From Butyrivibrio sp. (lineage in GTDB: Bacteria; Bacillota; Clostridia; Lachnospirales; Lachnospiraceae): a stretch of DNA of 64,000 bases. Every line of letters starts with the position of its first letter. The first letter of the stretch is position 1. A model generated the notes under the pieces. The model was not told where the DNA came from. It saw nothing but the letters and a program-made list of their open reading frames with translations, and did not search any database. This document shows, piece by piece, positions 51,722-60,722 of this stretch. The position numbers were made by a program, and so were the translations under genes. The DNA lies in contig SVGC01000004.1 of assembly GCA_015056495.1 (NCBI GenBank), positions 62,001-126,000 of the forward strand, written 5' to 3'.

Positions 51722-52548
51722 TGACAATTACTGAAAAGATAGATGGTTGCGTGAAGGCAATAAGAGAAAAGACAGATTTCGTACCTAAGGTAGCGCTTGT
51801 ACTTGGCTCTGGACTGGGTAACTACGCACAGAACATAAAGATAGAAAAAGAGATCTCCTATAGAGAAATTCCGGGATTTCCTGTATCTACAGTTCCTGGC
51901 CATGATGGAAAGTTTATTTTTGGTTATGTGGGTGAGACTCCTGTTGTATGTATGAAAGGCAGAGTTCATTATTATGAAGGCTATCCGATCAGCGACGTAG
52001 TATTACCTGCAAGGACTATGTTAAAGCTTGGCGCAAAGATACTGTTTCTTACCAATGCTGCAGGTGGCATCAATTATGATTTTGCTGCCGGGGATCTTAT
52101 GCTTATAACAGACCATATTTCCTGCTTTGCACCTAATCCCCTTATTGGCCCAAATGAAGACAGTCTGGGTCTGAGATTCCCTGATATGTCAGAAGTTTAT
52201 AAAAAGGATCTGCAGGAGGTCATCAGGACTACTGCAAAAGAAAATGATATTGACCTTAAAGAAGGCGTATACTGCCAGCTTACAGGACCTTCTTTTGAAT
52301 CACCTGCTGAGATCAAAATGCTCAGAAGCATGGGTGTAAGTGCAGTTGGCATGAGTACAGTAGTTGAAGCTATTGCTGCTAATCATATGGGAGCCAGAGT
52401 CTGTGGAGTATCCTGCATCAGTAATCTGGCTGCAGGCATGTCAGAAAATCCACTTACTCACGAAGAAGTACAGGAGGCAGCTGATAAAGCAGCGATCAAA
52501 TTTGAATTATTAGTTACAGAATCAGTTAAAAAATTTGGTAACCTTTAA
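51721..52548 (+). CDS. punA: Purine nucleoside phosphorylase
   Basis: A 275-residue trimeric-type PNP. LVLGSGLGNYA, FPVSTVPGHDGKF, KGRVHYYEGYP, LTNAAGGI and MSTVVEAIAANHMG are the usual blocks; it phosphorolyses inosine and guanosine. Its ATG overlaps the stop of the hydrolase gene, with AAAGGAG ahead of it. The next gene, an amidohydrolase, may deaminate related purine compounds, so this looks like a salvage set. Confidence 0.94.
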   Translation: MTITEKIDGCVKAIREKTDFVPKVALVLGSGLGNYAQNIKIEKEISYREIPGFPVSTVPGHDGKFIFGYVGETPVVCMKGRVHYYEGYPISDVVLPARTMLKLGAKILFLTNAAGGINYDFAAGDLMLITDHISCFAPNPLIGPNEDSLGLRFPDMSEVYKKDLQEVIRTTAKENDIDLKEGVYCQLTGPSFESPAEIKMLRSMGVSAVGMSTVVEAIAANHMGARVCGVSCISNLAAGMSENPLTHEEVQEAADKAAIKFELLVTESVKKFGNL

Positions 52549-52559
52549 GGAGAAACGAT

Positions 52560-53873
52560 ATGAACTACAGATTTTATAATGCCAGGATCCTTACAATGGA
52601 AGAAGGCAGAGACATTTTTGAGGGCGAGCTTTGGATCAGACAGGAAAAAATAATATTTGTAGGAACTGCTGAGGAAGGAAGAAACTATTTTAAGACACAC
52701 AATTCTGAGCTGATAGTTTGGGATGAAGAGATAGATTGTCATAAGAATCTTCTTATGCCTACATTTAAGAATGCTCATACACATTCGGCAATGACTCTGC
52801 TCCGTTCCAGAGCAGATGATATGCCTCTTGGAGACTGGCTTAATAAGCAGATTTTTCCTGTTGAAGCCAAGATGACTGGTGAGGACATATATTATCTGAC
52901 TAAGCTGGCTATCCTGGAATATGTTGCAGGTGGTACATCAGCTTGTTTTGACATGTATCTGACTCCTTTGACTATTGCAGATGCGTGCAGAGAAGCCGGA
53001 TTTAGATGCGTTCAGGTATCTGCCATCAACAATTTCAGCCAGACTCCTGAACTTATAGAAGAGTGGTACAACAAGATAAATGGCAAAGATCCTTTCAATT
53101 CATATATCTTTGGATGTCATGCAGAATATACATGCTCTGAAGAGCTTTTGAAGAAAATAAGTGATCTTATCCATAAATATAATTCACCATTTTATACTCA
53201 TATCTCTGAGACTAAAGATGAGCACCAGGGCTGCTATGAAAGACATGGTATGTCTCCGATACAATATCTTGACAGTCTTGGATTGTTTGATAATGGTGGA
53301 GGCGGCTACCACCTTGTATGGGCAGAAGACAAGGATATTGATATCATGGCCAAAAGAGGTCTCTATGCTGTATCCAACCCTGGCTCTAATGTTAAGCTGG
53401 CTAGTGGCATAGCTCCAATTTCTGATTTTATGAAAAAAGGTGTTCCTGTAGCTCTTGGTACAGATGGACCTGCCAGCAACAACAGCCTTGATATGTTTAA
53501 AGAGATGTTCCTTGTTACAGGCCTTGCAAAGCTGCGTGACATGGATGCTTCAAGCGTTGATGCTGCAGAAGTCCTCAAGATGGCTACTGTTAATGGTGCC
53601 AAGGCTATGGGACTTAATGACTGCGATGTTCTTGCCGAAGGCAAGCTTGCAGATATCGTGATGCTTGATATGTCCAGACCGGAGATGAATCCTGTTAATA
53701 ATATCGTTAAAAATATTGTTTATGCAGGCTCAAAGGCTCATGTTAAGATGACAATGATCCATGGTAATATCAAATATCGTGATGGTCAATTTGATATTGG
53801 TGTTGCTCCTGAAGAGCTTTATAACAAGGCTGAGGAGATCAAAGCCAGGATTGATAAAGAATTTGCCCTATAA
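52560..53873 (+). CDS. Amidohydrolase, S-adenosylhomocysteine/methylthioadenosine deaminase type
   Basis: A 437-residue amidohydrolase. Metal ligands: NAHTHSAM (HxH), FGCHAEYTCS, HISETKDEH and ALGTDGPASNNSLDMFKEM (the catalytic Asp). The closest annotated group deaminates SAH, MTA or adenosine; chlorohydrolase-like and guanine deaminase-like members share the same motifs, so the exact substrate is inferred. AAGGAGAAACG precedes the ATG, 11 bases after punA. The C-terminal part returns to the composite beta sandwich. Confidence 0.85.
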   Translation: MNYRFYNARILTMEEGRDIFEGELWIRQEKIIFVGTAEEGRNYFKTHNSELIVWDEEIDCHKNLLMPTFKNAHTHSAMTLLRSRADDMPLGDWLNKQIFPVEAKMTGEDIYYLTKLAILEYVAGGTSACFDMYLTPLTIADACREAGFRCVQVSAINNFSQTPELIEEWYNKINGKDPFNSYIFGCHAEYTCSEELLKKISDLIHKYNSPFYTHISETKDEHQGCYERHGMSPIQYLDSLGLFDNGGGGYHLVWAEDKDIDIMAKRGLYAVSNPGSNVKLASGIAPISDFMKKGVPVALGTDGPASNNSLDMFKEMFLVTGLAKLRDMDASSVDAAEVLKMATVNGAKAMGLNDCDVLAEGKLADIVMLDMSRPEMNPVNNIVKNIVYAGSKAHVKMTMIHGNIKYRDGQFDIGVAPEELYNKAEEIKARIDKEFAL

Positions 53874-53899
53874 TCAATGCTAGAGGAGATTTACTGAAT

Positions 53900-55579
53900 A
53901 TGGAAATGCTTGTGTTTCTGGGAGTGGTAGTTGTAGTACTTGTCATTGCTCAGATTTCAGGAGTTATCAATTCCAGAAAAATGGAACAGAACCTGAAAAT
54001 TAGATTTAAGAATAATTATGGTAAGTTGTCTGGAAAAAAATACGATGGAAGTCAGATGGATCATGTTTCAGGTTATTACGACAACCATAAGGACGAAGAT
54101 TCATTAGATGACATTACCTGGAATGATCTCGAAATGGATGAGATCTTTAAAAGAGTCAACTACTGTAACAGTGCAGCTGGTGAAGAGTATCTCTATTACA
54201 GTTTGAGAAATCCTAAGGGTGATCCACAGGAATTGCAGAAGCTGGAAGAAAAGATACAGTACATGACTGATGATCAGGAAAAAAGAGTTGATCTGCAGCT
54301 TGTTTTTAGTAAAATAGGAAATCCATCCAAATATTCCATTTATGAGTATCTTAAGTTTTTGGATAATCTTGGAAATAGAAGCAATGCCGCTCATTTTGTA
54401 ATGCTTGCACTGCTGGTATTCTCGATTGTTGAGATGTTTGTAGTCACTGAAATTGGAATTGTCCTGTTTTCCTTTGTAGTTATATTCAATATAATCAGCT
54501 ATTACAAGAGTAAGAATGAGACAGATCCTTATCTGGCCACTTTTTCTTACATTATACGCATAGTATCTTATGCTGATATGTTTGAAGCTCTTAAGGGTTC
54601 ACCTTTTGACAGTGAAATAGATCAGTTAAAAGAAGACGCTCGTAAAATGAAGCCGTTTTTGAGAGGCTCAAGTCTGCTGATGTCGCCTACAAGAAATCAG
54701 GCAACGGGAAATCCTACTGATATGATCATGGATTATTTCAGGATCATAACACATCTGGACCTGATCAAATTCAATCAGATGTATGCTGAAGTAGTAAAAA
54801 ATTATGATGTTATCGACAGAATGATCACTAATGTGGGCAAGATAGAAACAGCACTTTCTATATGCCTGTTCAGGGCTTCTCTGAATAATGGATACTGCTT
54901 GCCGGAGTTTGTTGAAGAGAAGAGTTTTGATATGCAGGAAGGATATCATCCTCTTATTGATGATCCTGTAAAAAACAGTTTCTCATCAACTAAAGGTCTC
55001 TTGCTTACAGGTTCCAATGCTTCAGGTAAGTCAACATTTCTAAAGACCTGCGCTATTAATGCTATATTGGGACAGGCAATAAATACGTGCCTGGCAACTT
55101 CCTATAAGTCTTCAAGCTTTAGAATATACAGTTCTATGGCGCTTAGAGATGACCTTGAAGGACAGGACAGTTATTACATAGTTGAGATCAAATCTCTTAA
55201 GAGAGTACTTGATGCAGCTGCCTGCGAGGGCAAGCCGGTACTGTGTTTTATTGATGAAGTTCTCCGAGGAACCAATACTGTTGAGCGTATTGCAGCTTCA
55301 ACGCAGATCTTAAAGCATTTCTCTGAAATGAATGTACTGTGTTTTGCTGCAACTCATGATATTGAATTAAATGAGTTGTTAGAGCATAACTATGATATCT
55401 ATCATTTTGCAGGTGAAGTGACAGATAATGATGTTCATTTTGATTATCTGCTTCATAAGGGACCTGCTACAACACGTAACGCGATCAAACTTCTGGATAT
55501 CATTGGATATGATAAGAATATTACCAAAGATGCAGAGCAGCTCGCTCAGAAATTTATTACAACTGGAGCTTGGACATAA
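53900..55579 (+). CDS. Membrane-anchored MutS-family ATPase
   Basis: A 559-residue protein: N-terminal membrane helix (about 3-20), a helical region with two more hydrophobic segments (about 165-200), then a C-terminal MutS ATPase with Walker A GSNASGKST (near 373), LRDDLEGQDSYYIVEIKSLKR, Walker B CFIDEVLRGTNTVER and AATHD. It lacks the mismatch-binding domain, so it is not a canonical repair protein. Such MutS-like membrane proteins are widespread in Clostridia with no assigned function. Confidence 0.85.
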   Translation: MEMLVFLGVVVVVLVIAQISGVINSRKMEQNLKIRFKNNYGKLSGKKYDGSQMDHVSGYYDNHKDEDSLDDITWNDLEMDEIFKRVNYCNSAAGEEYLYYSLRNPKGDPQELQKLEEKIQYMTDDQEKRVDLQLVFSKIGNPSKYSIYEYLKFLDNLGNRSNAAHFVMLALLVFSIVEMFVVTEIGIVLFSFVVIFNIISYYKSKNETDPYLATFSYIIRIVSYADMFEALKGSPFDSEIDQLKEDARKMKPFLRGSSLLMSPTRNQATGNPTDMIMDYFRIITHLDLIKFNQMYAEVVKNYDVIDRMITNVGKIETALSICLFRASLNNGYCLPEFVEEKSFDMQEGYHPLIDDPVKNSFSSTKGLLLTGSNASGKSTFLKTCAINAILGQAINTCLATSYKSSSFRIYSSMALRDDLEGQDSYYIVEIKSLKRVLDAAACEGKPVLCFIDEVLRGTNTVERIAASTQILKHFSEMNVLCFAATHDIELNELLEHNYDIYHFAGEVTDNDVHFDYLLHKGPATTRNAIKLLDIIGYDKNITKDAEQLAQKFITTGAWT

Positions 55580-55595
55580 TTGTCCAAGCTCTTTT
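55566..55595 (+). terminator. Terminator overlapping the MutS-like stop codon
   Basis: GAGCTTGGACA (55566-55576), loop TAAT, TGTCCAAGCTC (55581-55591), T4. The left arm encodes the last residues and the stop codon lies in the loop. Confidence 0.75.
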
Positions 55596-55746
55596 AACGT
55601 TTTTTATCCTAACACATTAATTTTGCAATGTGTCAATTGAGTAAATTTGTCATCTTGACTATGCTTTAACACTTCAATATAATAAAGCCTAAAAGTGTTT
55701 TAGATTCTAAAAGAAATTCTATCTTTAAAACACTGGGAGGCTTTGG

Positions 55747-56232
55747 GTGAAATTATATAAAAAAATCATGACTATTGTCACAGCCGTTGAAAATGCTGTT
55801 CTGGCAGCGTCTTTTGTTTTTGTTTTGGCTCTGACATTTGGCAATGTTGTTGCCAGAAAAATCTTTAATCATTCCTGGGGATTTACCGAAGAACTTGTTG
55901 TTGCATGGTTTGTGCTCATTTCACTTCTTGCGGCTGGAGTAGCTGCCAGAGGAGGAGAGCTGGTTAACCTTGCTCTGGTACCTGATATGGTCAGTATCAA
56001 GGTCAAAAAAATTCTTACTGTCATTTCATCTATCATTTGTGTTTTATATGCACTGCTTCTGTCTTACGAAGCCTTTGATCGTATTTTGAATGATCATACC
56101 TTCAGTCCGATCCTGCATATTTCCAAATCAGTATTTTGGGCTTTTGTGCTTATTGGAGGCATTTCATTAGCCTTACATGCAATTGAGCATTGCATATTAT
56201 TTGTTACTGACAGGGAGGACAATCAGAAATGA
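55747..56232 (+). CDS. dctQ: TRAP transporter small permease DctQ
   Basis: A 161-residue protein with four membrane helices (about 10-35, 50-65, 85-108, 125-145) and the family motif WGFTEELVVAWFV. It is the small membrane subunit of a tripartite ATP-independent carboxylate transporter. The start is GTG at 55747 behind TGGGAGG. It overlaps dctM by four bases (ATGA). Substrate not predictable. Confidence 0.9.
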   Translation: MKLYKKIMTIVTAVENAVLAASFVFVLALTFGNVVARKIFNHSWGFTEELVVAWFVLISLLAAGVAARGGELVNLALVPDMVSIKVKKILTVISSIICVLYALLLSYEAFDRILNDHTFSPILHISKSVFWAFVLIGGISLALHAIEHCILFVTDREDNQK

Positions 56233-57572
56233 TCACAGCAGTTTTATTTATAACCTTTTTTGCAATGCTCCTTATTGGAGTTCCAATTGCAGTTTGTCTT
56301 GCAATGAGCTCAGTTTGCGCATTGCTCTATGCCATCAATTATGTTCCACAGTATAGCAGTCTGACATTGACAATTATTGCTACCAATACCTATACAGGTA
56401 TTGCAAAATTCCTTTTGCTGGCAATTCCGTTTTTTGTATTATCAGGAAATATCATGGCCAAGGCTGGTATCAGTACCAGACTTGTAAGATTTATAGATGC
56501 CTGCGTAGGTCATAAGAAAGGCGGCATGGCCATCACTTGCGTAATTGTTGCATGCTTTTTTGGTGCTATTTCAGGATCTGGTCCTGCTACAGTAGCAGCT
56601 CTTGGAGCCGTTCTTATTCCTGCAATGATCGCATCAGGATTTAAGCCTGCCTTTTCAGAAGCTCTTATGGCTACATCAAGCTCTATAGCAATTGTAATTC
56701 CGCCATCTATTGCATTTGTTGTTTATGCATCTATTGCAGGCTGCAATGTAGGTGACATGTTCATGGCAGGTATCATTCCCGGAATCCTTATGGGTGTAGC
56801 TCTTGCCATCGTGGTTCTGATCGATGCCAAGAAAAATAATATTCAGGCCGCCCATGAGAGACGCAGTGCAAAAGAGAGATGGGATAGCTTTAAAGATGCA
56901 TTCTGGGGTCTTTTGATGCCGGTTATCATTCTTGGTGGTATCTATGGAGGTATCTTTACTCCTACAGAAGCAGCCGCAGTATCAGTAGTATATGGCCTTT
57001 TCGTTGGTATGTTTATCTATAAAGAGGTTAAGCTCAAAGATCTGTTCAATATACTTGTTGATTCAGCCAAGACTTCAGGTGGTATCATGCTGATCGTTGC
57101 TTCAGCATCACTGTTTTCATATTGTTGCACTCTTTTTGGTATATCTCAGGGAGCACAGGCGCTTCTTTCAAGCGTGTCAGGTAATCAGTTTGTATTCCTG
57201 CTTATTGTAAACGTTATATTCCTGATTGCAGGATGCTTCATTGATGCCAACTCAGCAATGTATATCTTTATACCTATCATGCTTCCAGTAGCACAGGCAC
57301 TTGGTTACAACACAGTTGCATTTGGAGTACTTGCAACAGTTAACCTTGCAATCGGTCAGGTTACACCTCCTGTTGGAGTTAACCTCTTTGTTGCTATCGG
57401 ACTTAAGGTCAAGGATGAGGCAGCTTCTATAAAGGCTGGCAAAGAGCAGTACCTAAATGTTACGCTTCCTCAGATTGCAAAGGCTGTAATGCCTATGATC
57501 ATTGCATGCCTTATTGTACTGGCACTTATTACATACATACCTCAGATCAGTCTTCTTTTGATCGGTGGATGA
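56229..57572 (+). CDS. dctM: TRAP transporter large permease DctM
   Basis: A 447-residue protein with about twelve hydrophobic segments and the DctM patterns LLAIPFFVLSGNIM, GAISGSGPATVAALG, TPTEAAAVSVVYG and GQVTPPVGVNLF. It is the Na+-driven transport channel of the TRAP system. Four-base overlap with dctQ gives coupled translation; the binding protein follows 57 bases later. Confidence 0.95.
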   Translation: MITAVLFITFFAMLLIGVPIAVCLAMSSVCALLYAINYVPQYSSLTLTIIATNTYTGIAKFLLLAIPFFVLSGNIMAKAGISTRLVRFIDACVGHKKGGMAITCVIVACFFGAISGSGPATVAALGAVLIPAMIASGFKPAFSEALMATSSSIAIVIPPSIAFVVYASIAGCNVGDMFMAGIIPGILMGVALAIVVLIDAKKNNIQAAHERRSAKERWDSFKDAFWGLLMPVIILGGIYGGIFTPTEAAAVSVVYGLFVGMFIYKEVKLKDLFNILVDSAKTSGGIMLIVASASLFSYCCTLFGISQGAQALLSSVSGNQFVFLLIVNVIFLIAGCFIDANSAMYIFIPIMLPVAQALGYNTVAFGVLATVNLAIGQVTPPVGVNLFVAIGLKVKDEAASIKAGKEQYLNVTLPQIAKAVMPMIIACLIVLALITYIPQISLLLIGG

Positions 57573-57629
57573 GCAGAGGATCACAGCGATTGCTGTATCT
57601 ATAGATAATAAAGGTGGAGGATTAGTTTT

Positions 57630-58787
57630 ATGAAAAAGAGAATTGCGTTATTTTTATGCGCAGTAATGGTTCTTGGAACAACAGCATGCGCAGGTTCAAA
57701 TGCGCAGACAGCTGACGCTAATAGTGCTGATACTGAGCAGAATGTTTCAGAGTCAGGTCTTAGCTATGCTGATTATGAGGATTCAGACATATATGTAGCT
57801 TCAACAGAAGCAGCTACATATGAGGGAACAGATGAATGGCCAGAGGTAGTACTTAATTTTGACTGCTCAACAGGCGATGCATCTACATGGGCACAGGCTG
57901 GATATTACTTCAATGCACTTATGCAGGAGTCATCTGGCGGTAAGGTATCAATTGCAGTATATGCAGGAGAACAGCTTACAAACGGTGATCAGGTTGCTGG
58001 TATCCAGGCTCTGATCGATGGCAACCCTATTCAGGTATCACTTCATTCCAACCTGATCTATGCCAACTTTGATCCAAGATTTAATGTAGTATCACTTCCT
58101 TTTGCATTTGAAGATTATGATGAAGTAGATAAGGTCCTTGGCGGAGAAGCAGGAGAGGCTCTTAAGGATGTTCTTGCTGAGTATGGCCTTGTTTGCGAAG
58201 GCATTGCAGAGAATGGCTTCAGACAGATCACAAACTCCAAGCAGCCTATCACATCTCTTGAAGACCTTTCATCTCTTAAGCTCAGAATCTGTTCTAACGA
58301 TCTGTGTGCTGAGATCTATAAGGAATGGGGCTGTGATGCTTCTGTTATGAACTGGTCTGAGACATATACAGCTCTTCAGCAGGGAACAGTTGATGGACAG
58401 GAAAACCCTGTTACAGCTATTGATTCAGCTTCAGTACAGGATGTTCAGGACTACATCTCTTTGTGGAATGCTTATTATGATTGCCTCTTCTTCTGCATTA
58501 ACCAGACAGCATATGATCAGTTTACTGATGAACAGAAGGCTGTTATTGATGCCAATGCAGCTAAGGCAGTTGAATATCAGAAGGCTATTAATAGAAAAAA
58601 TGTTGATGCTGTTGTTGAGAAATATAAAACATCCGGCGAAATGGCAGTTACTGATTATGAGGATATCGATATTGATTCATTTAAGCAGGCAAGTGCCGGA
58701 GTTGAAGACTGGTTTATTCAGCAGCTTGTATCATCTAAGGGTATGAGTGAAGAAGATGCAAAGGCTTTTGTTGCATTGTTTGAATAA
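57630..58787 (+). CDS. dctP: TRAP transporter substrate-binding lipoprotein DctP
   Basis: A 385-residue protein with lipobox LGTTAC (C20) and a polar linker, then a DctP domain (about 65-380) with GGKVSIAVYAGEQL, SLPFAFEDYDEVDKV, LKLRICSN (the substrate arginine region) and GTVDGQENPVTAI. The ligand is probably a carboxylate. AGGTGGAGG precedes the ATG. As a lipoprotein it stays near the dctQM channel. Confidence 0.94.
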   Translation: MKKRIALFLCAVMVLGTTACAGSNAQTADANSADTEQNVSESGLSYADYEDSDIYVASTEAATYEGTDEWPEVVLNFDCSTGDASTWAQAGYYFNALMQESSGGKVSIAVYAGEQLTNGDQVAGIQALIDGNPIQVSLHSNLIYANFDPRFNVVSLPFAFEDYDEVDKVLGGEAGEALKDVLAEYGLVCEGIAENGFRQITNSKQPITSLEDLSSLKLRICSNDLCAEIYKEWGCDASVMNWSETYTALQQGTVDGQENPVTAIDSASVQDVQDYISLWNAYYDCLFFCINQTAYDQFTDEQKAVIDANAAKAVEYQKAINRKNVDAVVEKYKTSGEMAVTDYEDIDIDSFKQASAGVEDWFIQQLVSSKGMSEEDAKAFVALFE

Positions 58788-58818
58788 AGATTGTTTGAAC
58801 TATATTAGTTAAGGGCAA

Positions 58819-58861
58819 AATAAGACCAGATAGCTATGTCGGGCTATCTGGTCATTATTTT
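58819..58861 (+). terminator. Terminator of the TRAP operon
   Basis: GACCAGATAGC (58824-58834) pairs with GCTATCTGGTC (58843-58853), extended by AATAA/TTATT, with T5. The following 125 bases up to the talC promoter are AT-rich with no feature seen. Confidence 0.9.
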
Positions 58862-58966
58862 TCATTTCTATTTTTGACTGATCTGAGTTTTGATTCAAGT
58901 AATTTTTTGCTTTTTTTATTGTAAATATTGCTCAATTTTAATTTTTGCAAAATTATTTTAAAACTA

Positions 58967-58995
58967 TTTAAAATAAAAAGAGGATGTGTTATTAT
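58967..58995 (+). promoter_or_regulatory. Probable promoter of talC
   Basis: TTTAAA (58967-58972), 17-base spacer and TATTAT (58990-58995) with an upstream TG extension at 58987-58988. Confidence 0.45.
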
Positions 58996-59043
58996 AGTAG
59001 CGTTAAATATGATTACTTGAGTTATATTTTGGAGGGAAAAGGT

Positions 59044-59697
59044 ATGAAGTTTTTTTTAGACACAGCTAACGTTGATGACATTAGAAAAGCTAATGATATG
59101 GGTGTTATTTGTGGAGTTACAACAAATCCATCTCTTATAGCTAAAGAAGGTAGAGATTTTAAGCAGGTTGTTGCTGAGATAGCTTCAATCGTTGACGGAC
59201 CTATCAGTGGTGAAGTTAAGGCTACTACTACAGATGCAGAAGGCATGATCGCAGAAGGCAGAGAGATTGCCAAGATCCACCCTAACATGGTTGTTAAGAT
59301 CCCTATGACAGCAGAAGGACTTAAGGCTTGCCATACACTTGCTGCAGAAGGCATCAAGGTCAATATGACACTTATTTTCTCAGCTAACCAGGCTCTTCTT
59401 GCTGCCAGAAGTGGAGCTGCTTTTGTAAGCCCATTCCTTGGCAGACTTGATGATATCTCAACAAGAGGAACAGATCTTATCAGAGAAGTTGCTGATATTT
59501 TTGCTCTTCATGGCATTGAGACTGAGATCATTGCAGCCAGCGTACGTCACCCTATGCACGTAACAGACTGCGCTCTTGCAGGTGCTGATATTGCAACTGT
59601 TCCTTACAAGGTAATTGAGCAGATGATCCATCATCCGCTTACAGACGAAGGAATCGTTAAGTTCCAGAAGGATTACATCGCTGTATTTGGTGAATAA
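59044..59697 (+). CDS. Transaldolase / fructose-6-phosphate aldolase (TalC family)
   Basis: A 217-residue small transaldolase. [16 protein letters not shown] is the typical start; the Schiff-base lysine is K85 in [10 protein letters not shown]. Small members include both FSA and true transaldolases; which this is cannot be read from the motif, though most Firmicutes enzymes are transaldolases of the pentose phosphate pathway. Start at 59044 behind GGAGGGA; the longer upstream frame is not coding. Confidence 0.92.
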   Translation: MKFFLDTANVDDIRKANDMGVICGVTTNPSLIAKEGRDFKQVVAEIASIVDGPISGEVKATTTDAEGMIAEGREIAKIHPNMVVKIPMTAEGLKACHTLAAEGIKVNMTLIFSANQALLAARSGAAFVSPFLGRLDDISTRGTDLIREVADIFALHGIETEIIAASVRHPMHVTDCALAGADIATVPYKVIEQMIHHPLTDEGIVKFQKDYIAVFGE

Positions 59698-59760
59698 TTA
59701 AGGTATTACATTAGTTTTATGTCTTTTTTCTTTTAATTTAATAGAAATATGTTAATATAA

Positions 59761-59792
59761 AGAGCGGAGATTTTCTCCGCTCTTTTATTTTT
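59761..59792 (+). terminator. Terminator after talC
   Basis: AGAGCGGAGA (59761-59770) pairs with TCTCCGCTCT around a short T loop and is followed by TTTATTTTTT. Confidence 0.9.
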
Positions 59793-59816
59793 TCTATTTT
59801 TTAAGCGAGGTTAATT

Positions 59817-60647
59817 ATGCAAAAGGAAGATTTGTACAATATTAAAGAAGCTTTGACACATGCCGGTCAGTTCCATGCCGATGATGTCTTTTCAACAGCT
59901 TTTTTACAGATAGTTAATCCTGATATCAAGGTTAAACGTGTATTTGCCGTACCTGAAGACTACAATGGTCTTGTATATGATATCGGTTGGGGTGAATATG
60001 ATCACCACCAGAAAGATAGAAAGGTTAGAGAAAACGGTATTCCATACGCTGCTTTTGGTCTTCTGTGGAATGCATTTGGTTCTCTTATCCTTGATGAAGA
60101 GGATGTAAAAGAATTTGATGAGAATTTTGTAATGGGACTGGATCTTTCTGATAATACAGGATCATTTAATCCTGTTTCTGAGGCTATTGGTGATTTCAAT
60201 CCAACATGGATAGACAATGCTGATCCTGATGAATGTTTCTGGAAGGCTGTTGCAGTTGCCAAGGCAATCCTTACTGAGAAATTTAAACAGATCAAAGCCA
60301 ACAGAGAAGCATATTATATCGTGCTTGAGCAGGTAAAAGCCTGTAATGGACCTATCCTTCAGCTTAAGGAATGTATTCCTTGGAAAGCTGCCGTAAAAAA
60401 TACTGATATCATTTATGTTATATATGAATCCAACCGTGGCGGCTACAATATCCAGTGCGTCCGCAAAGACGGTGAAGAGGATGAAAAGAAGAGATTCCCT
60501 GAAGCATGGAGAGGCAAGTCTGCTGAAGAACTTGCAAGGATCACAGGAATACAGGGACTTAGATTCTGCCATAACTCAGGATTTTTATGTGCTGCAGAGA
60601 CACTTGAAGATGCATGGAAAGTAGCACAGCTTGCTGTAGAGATTTGA
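59817..60647 (+). CDS. MYG1-family metal-dependent phosphohydrolase
   Basis: A 276-residue protein with HAGQFHADDVFSTA near residue 15 and YDIGWGEYDHHQKD near 57, the metal-binding motifs of the DHH-like MYG1/UPF0160 family. A later WRGKSAEELARITG and final FCHNSGFLCAAETLEDA are typical. Eukaryotic MYG1 is a 3'-5' RNA exonuclease in mitochondria and nucleus; the bacterial role is unknown. TAAGCGAGG precedes the ATG. Confidence 0.88.
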   Translation: MQKEDLYNIKEALTHAGQFHADDVFSTAFLQIVNPDIKVKRVFAVPEDYNGLVYDIGWGEYDHHQKDRKVRENGIPYAAFGLLWNAFGSLILDEEDVKEFDENFVMGLDLSDNTGSFNPVSEAIGDFNPTWIDNADPDECFWKAVAVAKAILTEKFKQIKANREAYYIVLEQVKACNGPILQLKECIPWKAAVKNTDIIYVIYESNRGGYNIQCVRKDGEEDEKKRFPEAWRGKSAEELARITGIQGLRFCHNSGFLCAAETLEDAWKVAQLAVEI

Positions 60648-60660
60648 TTTATTTTTGGGG

Positions 60661-60709
60661 AAATGTATTGGGAAACATTTTAATTTAATCGGGCTTATTT
60701 AGCCCTCTT
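60661..60709 (+). other. Two small hairpins before the phosphofructokinase gene
   Basis: AAATGT/ACATTT (60661-60680) and GGGCT/AGCCC (60691-60705) followed by TCTTT. The second may be a weak terminator or leader structure just ahead of the AAAGGAGAA ribosome binding site. Confidence 0.35.
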
Positions 60710-60722
60710 TAAAGGAGAACTC

